DNA of 7,413 nt, taken from positions 1-7,413 of the forward strand of contig JASHRR010000773.1 of assembly GCA_030037185.1 (NCBI GenBank), given 5' to 3'. The notes beneath the pieces are model-generated. The model saw only the letters and a list, made by a program, of their open reading frames with translations, was not told the origin of the DNA and ran no database searches. Position 1 is the stretch's first letter, and every line of letters begins with the position of its first letter. Positions 6,364 to 7,413 of the stretch are shown here, piece by piece. A program made the translations under genes and the position numbers. This DNA is from Xanthobacteraceae bacterium. Lineage in GTDB: Bacteria; Pseudomonadota; Alphaproteobacteria; Rhizobiales; Xanthobacteraceae.

Positions 6364-6370
6364 CCCCGAG

Positions 6371-6985
6371 ATGCGCTCGATCCCCATTACCCTCACAGTG
6401 TTTATCCTAGGCAGCCCAGCCGTCGCCCAGAGCTGGGAAGGATACAGCTATCCCGATTACGCGTTCTCGGTCGACTTCCCCGCAAAACCGCTGATCGAGA
6501 ACAGGACCCACCAGGTTGCCGACAACCGCTCCGTGCCAGCGCGCGTCTATTCGGTCCAGCGTAACAGCAGCGATTTAAAGGTAACCATCGCCGAGCTTGC
6601 GAACACCGGCCTCGATGAGACTGCGGTTATCGACTACGCGATTAAGACGCTGTCCGCGGGCGGTGAGGTAACCTTCAACATTCCGCAGCGTATCGACAGC
6701 GTGTATGGCCGCTCGGTCGGGATCCAGGGCGGGGATGGTAGCCGCTCCACGATCGGAGTATTTGATTACCACGGAAGGCTCTACCAAATAGAGGCCAAAG
6801 CACTTCCTGGCGGGCGTGACGCGGCAGCCGAAACACTGCGCTTCCAGCAGTCGTTGGTGTTCACCGACGGCGGTTCGAACCGCTCCGAGGATACGATCCG
6901 CGCTTATCGAAAAGCCTGTCCCGACACTATCGGCCCACCTGCGGGCTTCGACGATCCACGCTGCCCTGGTAATGCCCGTAAATGA
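6371..6985 (+). CDS. Secreted protein of unknown function (204 residues)
   Basis: The product begins with a Sec signal peptide (residues 1-19, MRSIPITLTV core, likely cleavage after SPAVA). The mature chain begins with an aromatic, Pro-containing stretch (WEGYSYPDYAFSVDFPAKP, 22-40), a form common in small exported alpha/beta proteins of alphaproteobacteria. Other seemingly conserved segments are VADNRSVPARVYSV (49-62), ETAVIDYAIKTLSAGGEV (83-100) and GRLYQIEAKALPGG (135-148). A C-terminal tail has two cysteines (Cys183, Cys198) that could form a disulfide in the periplasm. I recall similar uncharacterised proteins in Bradyrhizobium-type genomes but know of no function or named domain. The start is supported by AAAGGAG upstream. 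It stands alone: no gene within 300 bp upstream that I can confirm, and none seen downstream. The long, uniform, uninterrupted frame and good signal peptide make it very likely a real, intact gene. Confidence 0.88.
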   Translation: MRSIPITLTVFILGSPAVAQSWEGYSYPDYAFSVDFPAKPLIENRTHQVADNRSVPARVYSVQRNSSDLKVTIAELANTGLDETAVIDYAIKTLSAGGEVTFNIPQRIDSVYGRSVGIQGGDGSRSTIGVFDYHGRLYQIEAKALPGGRDAAAETLRFQQSLVFTDGGSNRSEDTIRAYRKACPDTIGPPAGFDDPRCPGNARK

Positions 6986-7413
6986 AATGGCGTGCCGATT
7001 TGGCGAAGGCCCGGCGCCGCCACACGGCGTTATCAATAGTCGCCTTACCTCGAGTTCGCGCCGGTGGCGTCCGGCGCACAGGTTGGGACATCAGCGCCTG
7101 TCCGAGACAAGCCCGAACGCCGCGCGGACAACAACTGGCCTCGGCTGATTGAGTCGCCCAAAGGACGTGGACAACTCAGCGAATGCTGCCACTTAAGTTG
7201 GTTACCCGACGGTCCTCAGCCGCGAAGGGCGCTAGTCGCTAGGCTGCTCTTTGCTGGAGCTTTAGGCCCCAACCCACCCTAAGGACAGTCGCAAAAATAA
7301 TCGAATCGGATTTTCCCGAAGATGCGACGTAGTGACTCGGATGAGGGTGATTCTCAGTCATCGGACCGATTGGTACCAACGTCAGCATGATCGACCGGGA
7401 TGCGATTCGGCTG
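6986..7413. other. Downstream region with no recognisable gene
   Basis: I see no recognisable coding sequence on either strand; frames are short or lack familiar motifs. No strong terminator follows the gene ending at 6985. A weak TTAGG/CCTAA pair occurs near 7261-7282, and a 10-bp palindrome TTGGTACCAA near 7370-7380. The window ends before any further gene becomes evident. Confidence 0.45.

Larger units (their letters stand above)
5494..6370. other. Region with no confident gene
   Basis: No frame on either strand shows a recognised family. Besides a two-part hairpin (5557-5596) it contains an imperfect palindrome ATTGTTAACCAAT (6018-6030) and a 19-codon ATG frame at 5940-5999 preceded by GGAG at 5926-5929. 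On the minus strand an open frame (6396 to 6091) has a fairly protein-like end (LTAAGQAIETWAAAYSRAPE, ALIGGCRRGVGKAAIDHLS) that might be a gene remnant. Its 5' half overlaps the leader of the gene at 6371, and I cannot assign a family. The composition drops to AT-richer around 5840-6060, consistent with a true intergenic segment. Confidence 0.4.

Noticed and set aside
6091..6396. Minus-strand 101-residue frame with a protein-like C-terminus.
   Set aside because: No recognised family and no strong start. Its 5' half covers the ribosome binding site and start of the well-supported gene at 6371; kept only as a possible remnant in the region note.
6871..6885. CGGTTCGAACCG resembles a tRNA T-loop and stem.
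   Set aside because: It is within the intact secreted-protein gene (GGSNRSED) and has no accompanying cloverleaf.

Overview
The window looks like an accessory or decaying stretch of a GC-rich alphaproteobacterial chromosome. The likely host is of the Bradyrhizobium/Nitrobacteraceae kind. This is inferred from the style of the HiPIP, the carboxypeptidase-regulatory/Vgb propeller protein, the Arm-domain integrase and the secreted 204-residue protein, all recalled from that group; no search was run. Only three intact protein genes are convincing: a Tat-exported high-potential iron-sulfur protein (102-401 +), a tyrosine-recombinase integrase (2803-4047 +) and a secreted protein of unknown function (6371-6985 +).

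Left part (1-2140): the HiPIP gene runs convergently into a large broken gene on the minus strand (457 to about 2136). That gene once encoded an exported protein with a carboxypeptidase-regulatory-like domain, a c-type haem motif (CLDCH) and a virginiamycin-B-lyase-like beta-propeller. It is now spread over three frames, with shifts near 1297-1300 and 1841-1848. A perfect 12-bp stem lies between the two genes, and the HiPIP stop codon sits inside it. Both products would be periplasmic and both redox-linked (Fe-S cluster, haem), so a shared electron-transfer role was once possible.

Middle (2137-4130): about 660 bp of AT-richer, apparently non-coding DNA with small hairpins and a repeated octamer leads into the integrase. 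The integrase is full length, but at the two positions where this family normally has the HxxR histidine and the nucleophilic tyrosine it appears to carry Arg326 and Cys361. It may be inactive. An intrinsic-type terminator follows.

Right-middle (4131-6370): about 2.2 kb with no recognisable intact gene but many signals. These are a possible decayed secreted-protein gene, a small ORF whose frame is broken by a perfect 16-bp tandem duplication, two strong tandem terminators (4715-4748 and 4821-4848), three GTTAT-CC repeats including two DnaA-box-like 9-mers (5023-5053), a GC-rich palindromic block, and two further large hairpins. This is the part least explained by known genes.

Right end (6371-7413): the secreted 204-residue protein with a good ribosome binding site, then about 430 bp where I see no gene. 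I found no tRNA, rRNA, CRISPR array or intact insertion sequence. No clearly new biological system can be claimed from the sequence alone.
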